The notes under the pieces: model-generated
What the model was told of the DNA's origin: nothing
What the model saw: the letters and a program-made list of their open reading frames with translations, nothing else
The model's database searches: none
Assembly (NCBI GenBank): GCA_030684755.1
Contig: JAUXXN010000211.1
Location: 1-5,141, forward strand
DNA: 5,141 nt
Direction: 5' to 3'
DNA from: Hydrogenophaga sp.
GTDB taxonomy: Bacteria; Pseudomonadota; Gammaproteobacteria; Burkholderiales; Burkholderiaceae_C
Made by a program: the position numbers and the translations under genes
Part shown: positions 1 through 5,003 of the stretch, piece after piece
Layout of the letters: every line of letters begins with the position of its first letter
Position numbering within the stretch: the first letter of the stretch is position 1

Positions 1-16
1 ACCAAGCGGATTTCAT
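1..16 (-). CDS. Start of a downstream gene, probably second ABC sugar permease (partial)
   Basis: Only the first five codons are inside the window (Met-Lys-Ser-Ala-Trp, ATG at 16-14); the gene continues past the left edge. The start is supported by a strong Shine-Dalgarno AGGAG (minus strand, 28-24) placed 7 bases before the ATG. It follows the MalF-type permease on the same strand. In sugar ABC operons of the binding protein-F-G type, the next gene is normally the MalG/ThuG-type inner-membrane permease that pairs with the F subunit, so that is the likely product. The identity rests on position only; the five residues say nothing about family. An ATPase or sugar-metabolism gene is the alternative. 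Confidence 0.55.
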
Positions 17-21
17 AATGG

Positions 22-100
22 GACTCCTGCCGGGCCGCCCCAAAGGAGGCCAGCGCCCCCTTGGGGGGCAGTGATTACACGAAGTGAAGAACGTGGGGGC
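22..100 (-). repeat. Comamonadaceae-type dispersed G/C-rich intergenic repeat
   Basis: Nearly the whole gap between the permease stop and the next gene is one block. On the minus strand it reads GCCCCCACG, then CTTCACTTCGTGTA, then TGCCCCCCAAGGGGGCGC, then GGCCTCCTTTGGGGCGGCCC. I recognise this order of blocks as a short repeat scattered between genes in Acidovorax, Variovorax, Rhodoferax and relatives; only one copy is visible here, so repetitiveness is from memory. It can fold: 37-41 pairs with 65-69, 43-46 with 59-62, and 48-50 with 55-57, giving an imperfect hairpin with a small bulge and a CAGC loop. There is no U-tract on the minus strand, so it is not a standard terminator. It may act on mRNA stability or translation between permease genes. 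Confidence 0.6.
24..28 (-). promoter_or_regulatory. Ribosome binding site of the partial left-edge gene
   Basis: AGGAG on the minus strand, 7 bases ahead of the ATG at 16-14. It decides the start of the truncated gene. It lies at the very end of the G/C-rich intergenic repeat, so the repeat, or its junction, may supply the ribosome binding site. Confidence 0.6.
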
Positions 101-101
101 A

Positions 102-1010
102 TCAGTCTTCTCCGACTTTCATGCGGCTGAGCTTGATGGCCGCCACCGTACACAAACCAATGATCAAAAACAGCGCGGTGGAAGCCGCTGAGCCGTAGCC
201 CATGTAGCCGTTGTCGATCATTTCGCGCCGCACAAAGCCCGACATGGAAATGGTGCTGTTGTTGTTCGAGGTCAGCACGTAAATCAGGTCGAACACGCGC
301 AGCGCGTCGAGCAGCCTAAAAATCACCGCCACCATCAGCGCGGGTTTGATGAGTGGCAGCGTCACCTTCCAAAACACCCGCAGCGGGTGTACGCCGTCCA
401 CCTCGGCGGCCTCGTAGCAGTCTTTGGGCAGGGTTTGCAGCGCGGCCAAAATCAAGAGCGCCATGAAGGGCGTGGTCTTCCACACATCCACCGCCACCAC
501 GGTCCACATGGCGAACTCGGGCTGCGCGGTCCAGGCAATTTTGTCGGTGATGAGGCTGGCGTCCACCAGCCACTGGTTGATGATGCCGAACTGGTCGTGC
601 AGCATCCAGCCCCACATCTTGGCCGACACAATGGTCGGTATGGCCCACGGCACCAGCACCGCCGTGCGCACAACGGTGCGGCCCTTGAAATTCTGGTTCA
701 GCAACAAGGCCACGCCCAAGCCCAACAGGGTTTCCAGGGTGACCGAGACGATGCTGAACTTGAGCGTGTTCAAAATCGAAATACCCCAGTCACTGGCAAA
801 AAAGCCGTCGGTGTGGTTGGGGTTGGCGAACAGGCCGTATTCACCAAAATAATTTTCCAGGCCGACGAACTTCGTGGCCGATAGGTCGTTGATGTTGGCG
901 TCGGTGAAGCTGAACCAGATGGTGCGGCCCAGCGGCCACAGGGCCACCAGCGTCAGCACCAGCAGCATCGGGGCCATGAAGGTCCAGGCGGTGCGCGTCT
1001 TGTTGTTCAT
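102..1010 (-). CDS. Sugar ABC transporter permease, MalF/ThuF type
   Basis: Inner-membrane subunit of a carbohydrate ABC importer, expected to pair with a MalG-type permease and an ATPase. The 302-residue product has about six hydrophobic segments (near residues 11-28, 82-104, 113-135, 166-190, 222-247 and 274-294). The cytoplasmic EAA loop that docks the ATPase is clear at 200-219: EAAEVDG, then a downstream LPL, matching the EAA---G---------I-LP family pattern. Length and layout fit the ThuF/LacF-like branch; E. coli MalF is much longer because of its large periplasmic P2 loop, absent here. The ATG at 1010-1008 has no convincing Shine-Dalgarno (AGAAACCCACCCATC precedes it), but no better in-frame start is seen. 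It follows the binding-protein gene by 86 bases, with a stem-loop between them, and precedes another permease-like start. Family is certain; substrate is inferred from the neighbour. Confidence 0.93.
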   Translation of the reverse strand: MNNKTRTAWTFMAPMLLVLTLVALWPLGRTIWFSFTDANINDLSATKFVGLENYFGEYGLFANPNHTDGFFASDWGISILNTLKFSIVSVTLETLLGLGVALLLNQNFKGRTVVRTAVLVPWAIPTIVSAKMWGWMLHDQFGIINQWLVDASLITDKIAWTAQPEFAMWTVVAVDVWKTTPFMALLILAALQTLPKDCYEAAEVDGVHPLRVFWKVTLPLIKPALMVAVIFRLLDALRVFDLIYVLTSNNNSTISMSGFVRREMIDNGYMGYGSAASTALFLIIGLCTVAAIKLSRMKVGED

Positions 1011-1039
1011 GATGGGTGGGTTTCTGGTTCAGGCTGTTG

Positions 1040-1075
1040 AAAAAGGTCTGGGGCCGCGTGGACCGCCCCAGACCT
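1040..1075 (-). terminator. Intrinsic terminator-like stem-loop between binding protein and permease
   Basis: A perfect 11-base inverted repeat (AGGTCTGGGGC at 1044-1054, its complement at 1065-1075) encloses a 10-base loop. Read in the direction of transcription it ends in a short run of five T (1044-1040, the first lying in the stem) followed by C. The strong G/C stem plus short U-tract looks like a leaky terminator or attenuator. It lies 21 bases after the binding-protein stop. Such an element would lower permease expression relative to binding protein, which ABC importers usually need in excess; it could also protect the upstream mRNA from 3' decay. Confidence 0.7.
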
Positions 1076-1096
1076 GTTGGGTGCCTTGGGCTCAGA

Positions 1097-2374
1097 TCAC
1101 CATTGCTTGCGCTTGACTTGGTTCAGGCGACTCTCCAAGCGCTTGAGGCTGTCTTCGGCGGTGGCTTTGCCCGACAGCACATCGTACGTGGCGTTCCAAA
1201 ACGCCGAGCTGACCTCGGGGTACTTGGCGCCGGTGGCGGTGGCTGGGCGTGGCACGGCGCTGGTGAACACGTTGTACAGGTCGCCAAAGAAGGGGTTGGC
1301 GGCCAACACCTCTTTGTCTTGGTACAGGGTGGTGATGGTGGGGTTGTAAGAACCCTTGATGGCGCGCATTTTCTGCACTTCGGGGCTGGTCATGTACATC
1401 ACCAAATCGGCAGCCGCTGCTTGGTTTTTCGAGTACTTGCTCACCGCCAGTTGCCAGCCGCCCAAGGTGGCGGCGTTTTGGCCGTTGGCACCGCCCTTGG
1501 GCAGGGCCGCCACGCCAATCTTGCCTTTGATCTTGCTGTCCGCGCCGTTGCCCAGTGACCAAGCGTAAGGCCAGTTGCGCATGAAGGCGGCGTTGCCGTT
1601 TTGGAACACGCCACGCGCTTCTTCTTCGGCGTAGTTCAACACGCCTTGGGGTGCGATGGTGCCGATCCAAGACGCGGCGGTTTTGAGCGCGGCCACGGCG
1701 TTGGGGTTGTTGACCGTGATCTCGCCCTTGTCGTTGACGATGTTGCCGCCGCCAAAACTGTGAATCCATTCCACCGCGTTGCACGACAGACCTTCGTAGG
1801 CCTTGGCTTGGAACACAAAGCCTTGGAAGTCGCGGTTGCCCGCTGCGCGCTCACCGTCTTGAATTTTCTTGGCCGTGGCGGCCATTTCGTCCCAGGTGGT
1901 CGGTGCCTTGGCGCCGTATTTCTCCACCAAGTCTTTGCGGTAGAACAGCAGACCGGCGTCGGTGAACCAGGGCATGGCCAGCAGTTTGCCGTCCACCGTG
2001 TTGTTGGCCACGATGGCCGGAAAGTGCGCTTTTTCAGCGCCTTTGCTGTAGGGCTTCAAGTCCAGCAGGTGGTCTTTGATGACGCCCGGCCACACCACGT
2101 CCACGTTGATCACGTCCAGGTCGGTGGACTTGGCCGCGAACATTTGGCGAAACAGCGCCAGGATGTCGGTGGTGCTGTTGGGCACGGTGAACAGCTTCAC
2201 TTCGTGGCCGGTTTTCTTGGCCCACTCGGCCGTGGTTTGCTTGCAAAACTCAAAGTCTTGACCGACCGAGCCGCAAGAAATGGTGATGGTGGCGGCGTGC
2301 GCGCCAGCGATCCAGAGCGGGGCGGTCAGCGCCAGGGCTGCGGCCTTGGCAATCAGGGGTGTGTTGGGTTTCAT
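1097..2374 (-). CDS. Periplasmic sugar-binding protein of an ABC importer, ThuE (trehalose/maltose)-like
   Basis: The 425-residue solute-binding protein (family 1, MalE-like) captures sugar in the periplasm and delivers it to the permease. Residues 1-27 form a Sec signal peptide (Lys2, Lys10, an Ala/Leu-rich core, Ala-His-Ala before the cut); there is no lipobox, so it should be soluble. The mature start TITISCGSVGQ, the block DVINVDVVWPG (87-97) and YEGLSCNAVEW (193-203) resemble, from memory, the ThuE/TMBP trehalose-maltose group. Cys34, Cys44 and Cys198 are present; the first two could form a small disulfide loop near the N terminus. Trp- and Tyr-rich patches (WFTDAG at 136, NWPYAW at 267, GGWQLA at 306) fit a sugar pocket. 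ATG 2374-2372 is preceded by a modest AAAGG 7 bases away. It heads the transporter genes and has an operator upstream. Sugar type is inferred; other alpha-glucosides are possible. Confidence 0.9.
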   Translation of the reverse strand: MKPNTPLIAKAAALALTAPLWIAGAHAATITISCGSVGQDFEFCKQTTAEWAKKTGHEVKLFTVPNSTTDILALFRQMFAAKSTDLDVINVDVVWPGVIKDHLLDLKPYSKGAEKAHFPAIVANNTVDGKLLAMPWFTDAGLLFYRKDLVEKYGAKAPTTWDEMAATAKKIQDGERAAGNRDFQGFVFQAKAYEGLSCNAVEWIHSFGGGNIVNDKGEITVNNPNAVAALKTAASWIGTIAPQGVLNYAEEEARGVFQNGNAAFMRNWPYAWSLGNGADSKIKGKIGVAALPKGGANGQNAATLGGWQLAVSKYSKNQAAAADLVMYMTSPEVQKMRAIKGSYNPTITTLYQDKEVLAANPFFGDLYNVFTSAVPRPATATGAKYPEVSSAFWNATYDVLSGKATAEDSLKRLESRLNQVKRKQW

Positions 2375-2462
2375 TGGGTGGCCTTTGGGGTGTTGGTGGG
2401 TTCCATGAACTGCCCGGCGTCAACCGCTCGGTGGTGTTGCAGTGTTTGAATTGGAGCACTAG

Positions 2463-2476
2463 TGCAAACGATTGCA
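2463..2476. promoter_or_regulatory. LacI-family operator upstream of the sugar-binding protein gene
   Basis: TGCAAACGATTGCA is a 14-base palindrome with central CG and one mismatched pair, the usual shape of a LacI/GalR operator. It sits 88 bases before the binding-protein ATG and downstream of the broken repressor gene. It shares 12 of 14 positions with each of the two sites upstream of the porin gene. It overlaps a possible -10, so binding would block initiation. Confidence 0.72.
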
Positions 2477-2504
2477 TAATGGGGTTTTCACCTACCAAGG
2501 CGAA
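2476..2504 (-). promoter_or_regulatory. Possible weak promoter for the ABC transporter genes
   Basis: On the minus strand a -10-like CATTAT (2481-2476) lies 17 bases after TTCGCC (2504-2499). The -10 matches 4 of 6 and the -35 only 3 of 6 of the sigma70 consensus, so this is weak on sequence alone. It is offered because a promoter is expected here, the operator at 2463-2476 touches its -10, and a pair of ACGTAAC heptamers lies at its upstream edge, where an activator could help. The true start could be elsewhere in the 220-base gap. Confidence 0.3.
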
Positions 2505-2521
2505 CGTAACGCGTACGTAAC
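2504..2521. repeat. Tandem ACGTAAC heptamers, 11-base period
   Basis: ACGTAAC occurs at 2504-2510 and again at 2515-2521, exactly one helical turn apart. A related GTTACGTAA occurs at 4899-4907 inside the spacer of the porin promoter, so the same word appears near both operator-bearing regions. It may be a binding site for a second regulator or may be chance; no known factor is assigned. Confidence 0.35.
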
Positions 2522-3470
2522 CGCCTGCATGCCGGGCCACATCAGGCCAAAGCGGGTTGCGCGGGTCTGGTCCACGCCGCGCTAGGGGCACCCTTCAGCG
2601 GCTGCTCTCGCGCTCGATCAGCTCGGTGGGCAGCACCACGTTGCGCCGGGGTTGGCCGGCGATGGCCTCAAACAGCAGGTCCACCAGGGCACGCCCGGCC
2701 AAGGCGTAGGGCTGGCGCACCGAACTCAGCGAGGGGTGCATGTGTTCTGCCAGGGCAATGTCGTCGTAGCCGACCAGCTTCACCTGGGTCGGCACGGCAA
2801 TGCCGCGCTCGCTCAGGGCGCCCAAGATGGACACCGCGCACACATCGCTGCTGGCAAAAATGGCATCGAACTCCAGGTGCTGGTCCAGCCACTGGTCGAT
2901 CACTGCGCGAATGCGCGAGTCGCCGAACAAAAACGACTGGTGCAGCCGGGGGTCGGGCGTGAGCCCGGCCTCTTGCAAGGCTTTCACATAACCCTGGTAG
3001 CGCAGCCCGGCCTCGGGGTGGTTCACATCGCCAAAAAACGCAATGTGGCGGCAGCCGCGCTGAATCAGGTGGCGGGTGGCGAGGTAACCGCCCTGCAGGT
3101 TGTCGCTGCCCACGGTGGCGTATATGGCATCGGGAAGACCAGCGCCCCAGACCGCCATGGGCACATCCATTTTGGCCAACTGGTTCAGCCGTTCGTGCCA
3201 GGTGAGCTGGCCAATGACCACCAGACCGGCCACTTGCCCACTCTCCACAATGGCGGCCAGTTGATGCGGCGCGCCCTCTTTCATGCGCGACAGCAGCAGG
3301 CTCATGCAGCGCTCGTCCAGCGCGTCGGCCACGGTGCCCACCACGCTGAGCAAAAACGGGTCCGAAATGGCTTGCATGCTGTCGCCCAAAATCACCACGC
3401 CGATGGTCTGCACATCGCGCTTGCGCAGGTTGGCGGCCCCCACGTTGACGCGGTAGTTCAGCGAGCGCGC

Positions 3471-3473
3471 CTA
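3471..3473 (-). other. Amber codon separating HTH from hinge and effector domain of the repressor
   Basis: The + strand reads cta here, giving TAG between RIEE and ARSLNY. Family members usually carry Leu, Ala or another residue at this point (RIEELARSLNY-like). The stop leaves a 37- to 64-residue HTH piece without the dimerisation surface, which should not hold an operator stably. Confidence 0.85.
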
Positions 3474-3594
3474 CTCCTCGATACGGGTGCGCGTGGCCTC
3501 TGGTATCAGGGTGCTGCCGCTGAGTGCGCGTGAGACGGTGGAGGTGGACACGCCCGCCAGCCGGGCAATGTCGGTCATCTGCATGCGCCGACGA

Positions 3595-3600
3595 CCTTCC
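3595..3600 (-). promoter_or_regulatory. Ribosome binding site favouring the internal Met28 start of the repressor
   Basis: GGAAGG on the minus strand lies 10 bases before ATG 3584-3582. The upstream ATG at 3665 has only GGA 3 bases away or GGTGGA 12 bases away. An AATAAT (-10-like, minus strand, 3677-3672) would place a transcript start close to 3665, also favouring Met28. A start at Met28 gives the usual family N terminus, with the HTH beginning within three residues. Confidence 0.4.
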
Positions 3601-3729
3601 GGGGAAGGTGCCTGGGTTTCACGGGTCGGATCGGGGGCGGCTGGGGTGGGTTTGTTGCGCTGCATCAGTCCATTATTCCACCGTGTTCAAGGCCCGGCAG
3701 GGCAGCGCCCATGTCGGTTGATCGCCCAC

Positions 3730-3758
3730 AAAAAAACCCGGTACCTTGCGATACCGGG
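3730..3758 (-). terminator. Intrinsic terminator after the porin gene
   Basis: On the minus strand, CCCGGTA pairs perfectly with TACCGGG (3752-3758 with 3737-3743) around an 8-base loop, followed directly by seven T (3736-3730). It lies about 70 bases past the porin stop and 64 bases before the repressor ATG. It should end most porin transcripts, so the repressor gene needs its own promoter or lives on read-through. Confidence 0.92.
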
Positions 3759-3786
3759 CAACATGAAAAACCTTGAAGAAACAGCA

Positions 3787-3830
3787 GGGGCACCCATGCC
3801 GACATGGGCACCCCCATCAGCGGTGCTGAT
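3787..3830 (-). other. Two stem-loops directly after the porin stop codon
   Basis: First in transcription order is a perfect 6-base inverted repeat with a 3-base loop (ATCAGC at 3816-3821, GCTGAT at 3825-3830), touching the stop codon. Next is a longer hairpin in which 3793-3798 pairs with 3803-3808 around CCGA, and 3787-3790 pairs with 3811-3814 across a 2x2 mismatch. Neither has a clear U-tract, though TGTTTCTT follows the second. They may stabilise the 3' end of an abundant porin mRNA or assist the terminator further on. Confidence 0.55.
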
Positions 3831-4747
3831 CAGAAAGCGTAGTTGATGCGCACGCGGGCGGCCACCTGGTTGTCGGTGCCGGTGCCGCCTTTGGAGAAGC
3901 TGATGGCCGGGGTGATGCTGGCACCTTTAACGCCCATCAGCGGCAGGGTGTAAGCGGCGTACACGGTGGTGACTTTCTGGGCTGCGGTAGCGCCTTTGCC
4001 AGACACCAAACCGATACCGGCAGCGCCGATGATGGCGTTCACACCAAAGGTTTTGTCGTCTTCCTTCTTGGCAAAGTTGACGTTGATGTTCGTCTCTTTG
4101 TCCAACTGGTAGCCGGCCGACAGGCCCAGGCCGGTTTCAGCGCCAGCGGCAGAACCCACCACTTTCACGGATTCCAGACCGGCGCGCAGCGTCAGTGGGC
4201 CAGCGGAGTACATCACGGCGGGGCGGAAACCTTTGGACTCGCCAGCGTCTTTGCTGAACACCAGACCCAGTTCAACGCGCATGCCCGGTGCTGCGTTCAG
4301 GCCCAGGGCGCCGTGGAACACGTCGCTGCCTTTGCGGCCGCGCAGGGCATTGGCTTGGTAAGGGGCGTAGCCCGCGTATTCCAGCACGGTGTCTTTGCCC
4401 ACGGGGAACAGGTCCATGGCTTCAAAGCGGCCCAGTTTCACGTCGGCGGTGGCGTTGCCCGCCTGCACCCACATGTCGTCCACCCCGGTGTTGCCGTCCT
4501 TTTTCAGCAGCAGGCTGGCGCGGCCGGCCACAAAGGCGTCGCCGCTGGTGGCCTTGGCGCCCACGTTGAATTCAACGCGGCCACCCAGCGACAGGTCGCT
4601 GTCACGCAGGTTGGTTGCGGGGGCGTCCACCTTGCTGGTGTAGGTGGTGTCGAGTTCCAGGTTGGCATCCAGGGTCATCTGGGCCTGGGCGGCAGCGGCA
4701 GAAGCACACAGGGCGGCCACGGCGGCCAGTTTGAAGACGTTTTGCAT
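3830..4747 (-). CDS. Outer-membrane porin, probably for carbohydrate entry
   Basis: The 305-residue outer-membrane beta-barrel protein should provide passive diffusion of the sugar into the periplasm. A signal peptide spans residues 1-22 (Lys6, an Ala-rich core, AQA before Gln23). The mature protein has alternating hydrophobic/polar stretches typical of strands and ends in NYAF, the terminal Phe recognised by the BAM machinery. The block VDDMWVQAG (89-97), then VKLGRFEAMDLFPVGKDT (103-120), looks like a porin constriction-loop region; I have a vague memory of similar words in sugar porins such as RafY but cannot confirm it. About 283 mature residues is short for a 16-strand general porin and fits a smaller barrel or short loops. 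ATG 4747-4745 has GGAG 9 bases upstream. Two LacI-type operators flank its promoter, matching the site before the ABC genes; this context supports a sugar role. Porin identity is strong, substrate is inferred. Confidence 0.88.
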   Translation of the reverse strand: MQNVFKLAAVAALCASAAAAQAQMTLDANLELDTTYTSKVDAPATNLRDSDLSLGGRVEFNVGAKATSGDAFVAGRASLLLKKDGNTGVDDMWVQAGNATADVKLGRFEAMDLFPVGKDTVLEYAGYAPYQANALRGRKGSDVFHGALGLNAAPGMRVELGLVFSKDAGESKGFRPAVMYSAGPLTLRAGLESVKVVGSAAGAETGLGLSAGYQLDKETNINVNFAKKEDDKTFGVNAIIGAAGIGLVSGKGATAAQKVTTVYAAYTLPLMGVKGASITPAISFSKGGTGTDNQVAARVRINYAF

Positions 4748-4756
4748 GAGAGATAG

Positions 4757-4760
4757 CTCC
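4757..4760 (-). promoter_or_regulatory. Ribosome binding site of the porin gene
   Basis: GGAG on the minus strand, 9 bases before ATG 4747-4745. It supports the chosen start, which also gives a complete signal peptide. Confidence 0.6.
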
Positions 4761-4791
4761 GTTGATTGGTTTGAGTGGAAGCTTTTATGTA

Positions 4792-4819
4792 CCTAGATTT
4801 CAAAAATTCAGAAACTAGG
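4792..4819 (-). other. Stem-loop in the porin mRNA leader
   Basis: CCTAG (4792-4796) pairs with CTAGG (4815-4819) and TTTC (4798-4801) with GAAA (4811-4814), with one bulged base and a 9-base A/T-rich loop. It falls in the roughly 130-base leader between the predicted start of transcription and the porin ATG. A 5' hairpin of this kind can stabilise an mRNA or be a target of a small RNA; no such partner is visible here. Confidence 0.4.
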
Positions 4820-4850
4820 CTGCATGAAAGTGCCTCTATTCGATCATTTA

Positions 4851-4864
4851 TGCAAACGTTTGCT
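4851..4864. promoter_or_regulatory. LacI-family operator O1, downstream of the porin promoter
   Basis: TGCAAACGTTTGCT contains a perfect 12-base palindrome (GCAAACGTTTGC) with central CG. It lies about +14 to +27 from the predicted porin transcription start, a position where a bound repressor blocks or roadblocks RNA polymerase. It is the most symmetric of the three copies in the window. Confidence 0.8.
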
Positions 4865-4883
4865 CTTGGTAAAAACCCTTGAA

Positions 4884-4912
4884 AATATAGATGTTCTGGT
4901 TACGTAATTCAA
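4884..4912 (-). promoter_or_regulatory. Sigma70-type promoter of the porin gene
   Basis: On the minus strand TTGAAT (-35, 4912-4907) and TATATT (-10, 4889-4884) are separated by exactly 17 bases. They match 4 of 6 and 5 of 6 consensus positions. Transcription should begin near 4877, giving a leader of about 130 bases. The element is in an A+T-rich stretch and sits between two operators. Confidence 0.7.
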
Positions 4913-4952
4913 ATTTTGACCCCGTTGCAACAGCTAGGGAAAACCCATATGG

Positions 4953-4966
4953 TGCAAAGGTTTGCA
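4953..4966. promoter_or_regulatory. LacI-family operator O2, upstream of the porin promoter
   Basis: TGCAAAGGTTTGCA is a 14-base palindrome with only the central pair mismatched. It lies about 76 to 89 bases upstream of the predicted start of transcription and 102 bases, centre to centre, from O1. Upstream auxiliary operators in this family usually act by DNA looping with the main operator. Confidence 0.75.
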
Positions 4967-4981
4967 TTGGAATAAAAGTAC

Positions 4982-5003
4982 ATCAACCAGGTTGATTAAT
5001 CAA
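4982..5003. promoter_or_regulatory. Overlapping palindromes of unknown role upstream of the porin operators
   Basis: ATCAACC-A-GGTTGAT (4982-4996) is a perfect 7-base inverted repeat, and TTGATTAATCAA (4992-5003) is a perfect 12-base palindrome sharing its right arm. Together they give three alternating ATCAA/TTGAT half-sites 15-16 bases upstream of O2. This looks like a site for a different dimeric regulator. No family is assigned. Confidence 0.4.

Larger units (their letters stand above)
2595..3665 (-). pseudogene. LacI/GalR-family transcriptional repressor, interrupted by an in-frame amber stop
   Basis: The frame codes for a complete LacI-type repressor except for TAG at 3473-3471. Residues 30-64 hold the helix-turn-helix ([19 protein letters not shown]), the stop is codon 65, and the same frame resumes at once with ARSLNYRVNVGAANLR, the normal hinge. 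The periplasmic-binding-like effector and dimerisation domain follows (about 85-345), with GSDN at 186-189, FASSD at 270-274 and VGYDDIA at 298-304. Without the stop the protein would be 356 residues, or 329 from Met28, normal for the family. Only one base change is needed (for example TTG or CAG to TAG); there is no frameshift. Met28 (3584-3582) has the better ribosome binding site (GGAAGG, 10 bases away), so the first 27 Pro/Arg-rich residues may be untranslated. A GTG at 3443 could restart a domain lacking the HTH, but has no Shine-Dalgarno. By position and operators it should control porin and transporter genes. Sequencing error or suppression cannot be excluded. Confidence 0.88.

Noticed and set aside
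2233..2246. TTTGC...GCAAA words inside the binding-protein gene as another operator
   Set aside because: The half-sites face the opposite way from the three real sites, there is no central CG, and the sequence encodes signal-proximal residues.
1601..2449. Long plus-strand open frame (282 residues) opposite the binding-protein gene
   Set aside because: It is the mirror of a G+C-rich coding frame; composition (His/Gly/Val-rich) and lack of any motif fit a shadow, while the minus strand encodes a clear family with a signal peptide.
2250..2591. A 113-residue open frame on the minus strand across the repressor-transporter gap
   Set aside because: It is mostly intergenic sequence, contains the operator, then overlaps the binding-protein gene out of frame. 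It has a GTG start without a ribosome binding site and a low-complexity Pro/Arg composition.
3443..3445. Translation restart at GTG giving an HTH-less repressor
   Set aside because: No Shine-Dalgarno precedes it and the product would lack DNA binding. The frame is better explained as the downstream part of the broken gene.
2652..3533. Long plus-strand open frame (293 residues) opposite the repressor gene
   Set aside because: Same shadow effect opposite a recognisable LacI-family sequence; no start signal or domain is seen.
4737..4747. Half-site GTTTTGCA at the porin start codon as a fourth operator
   Set aside because: Only one half is present, with no matching partner arm; it is explained by the first codons.
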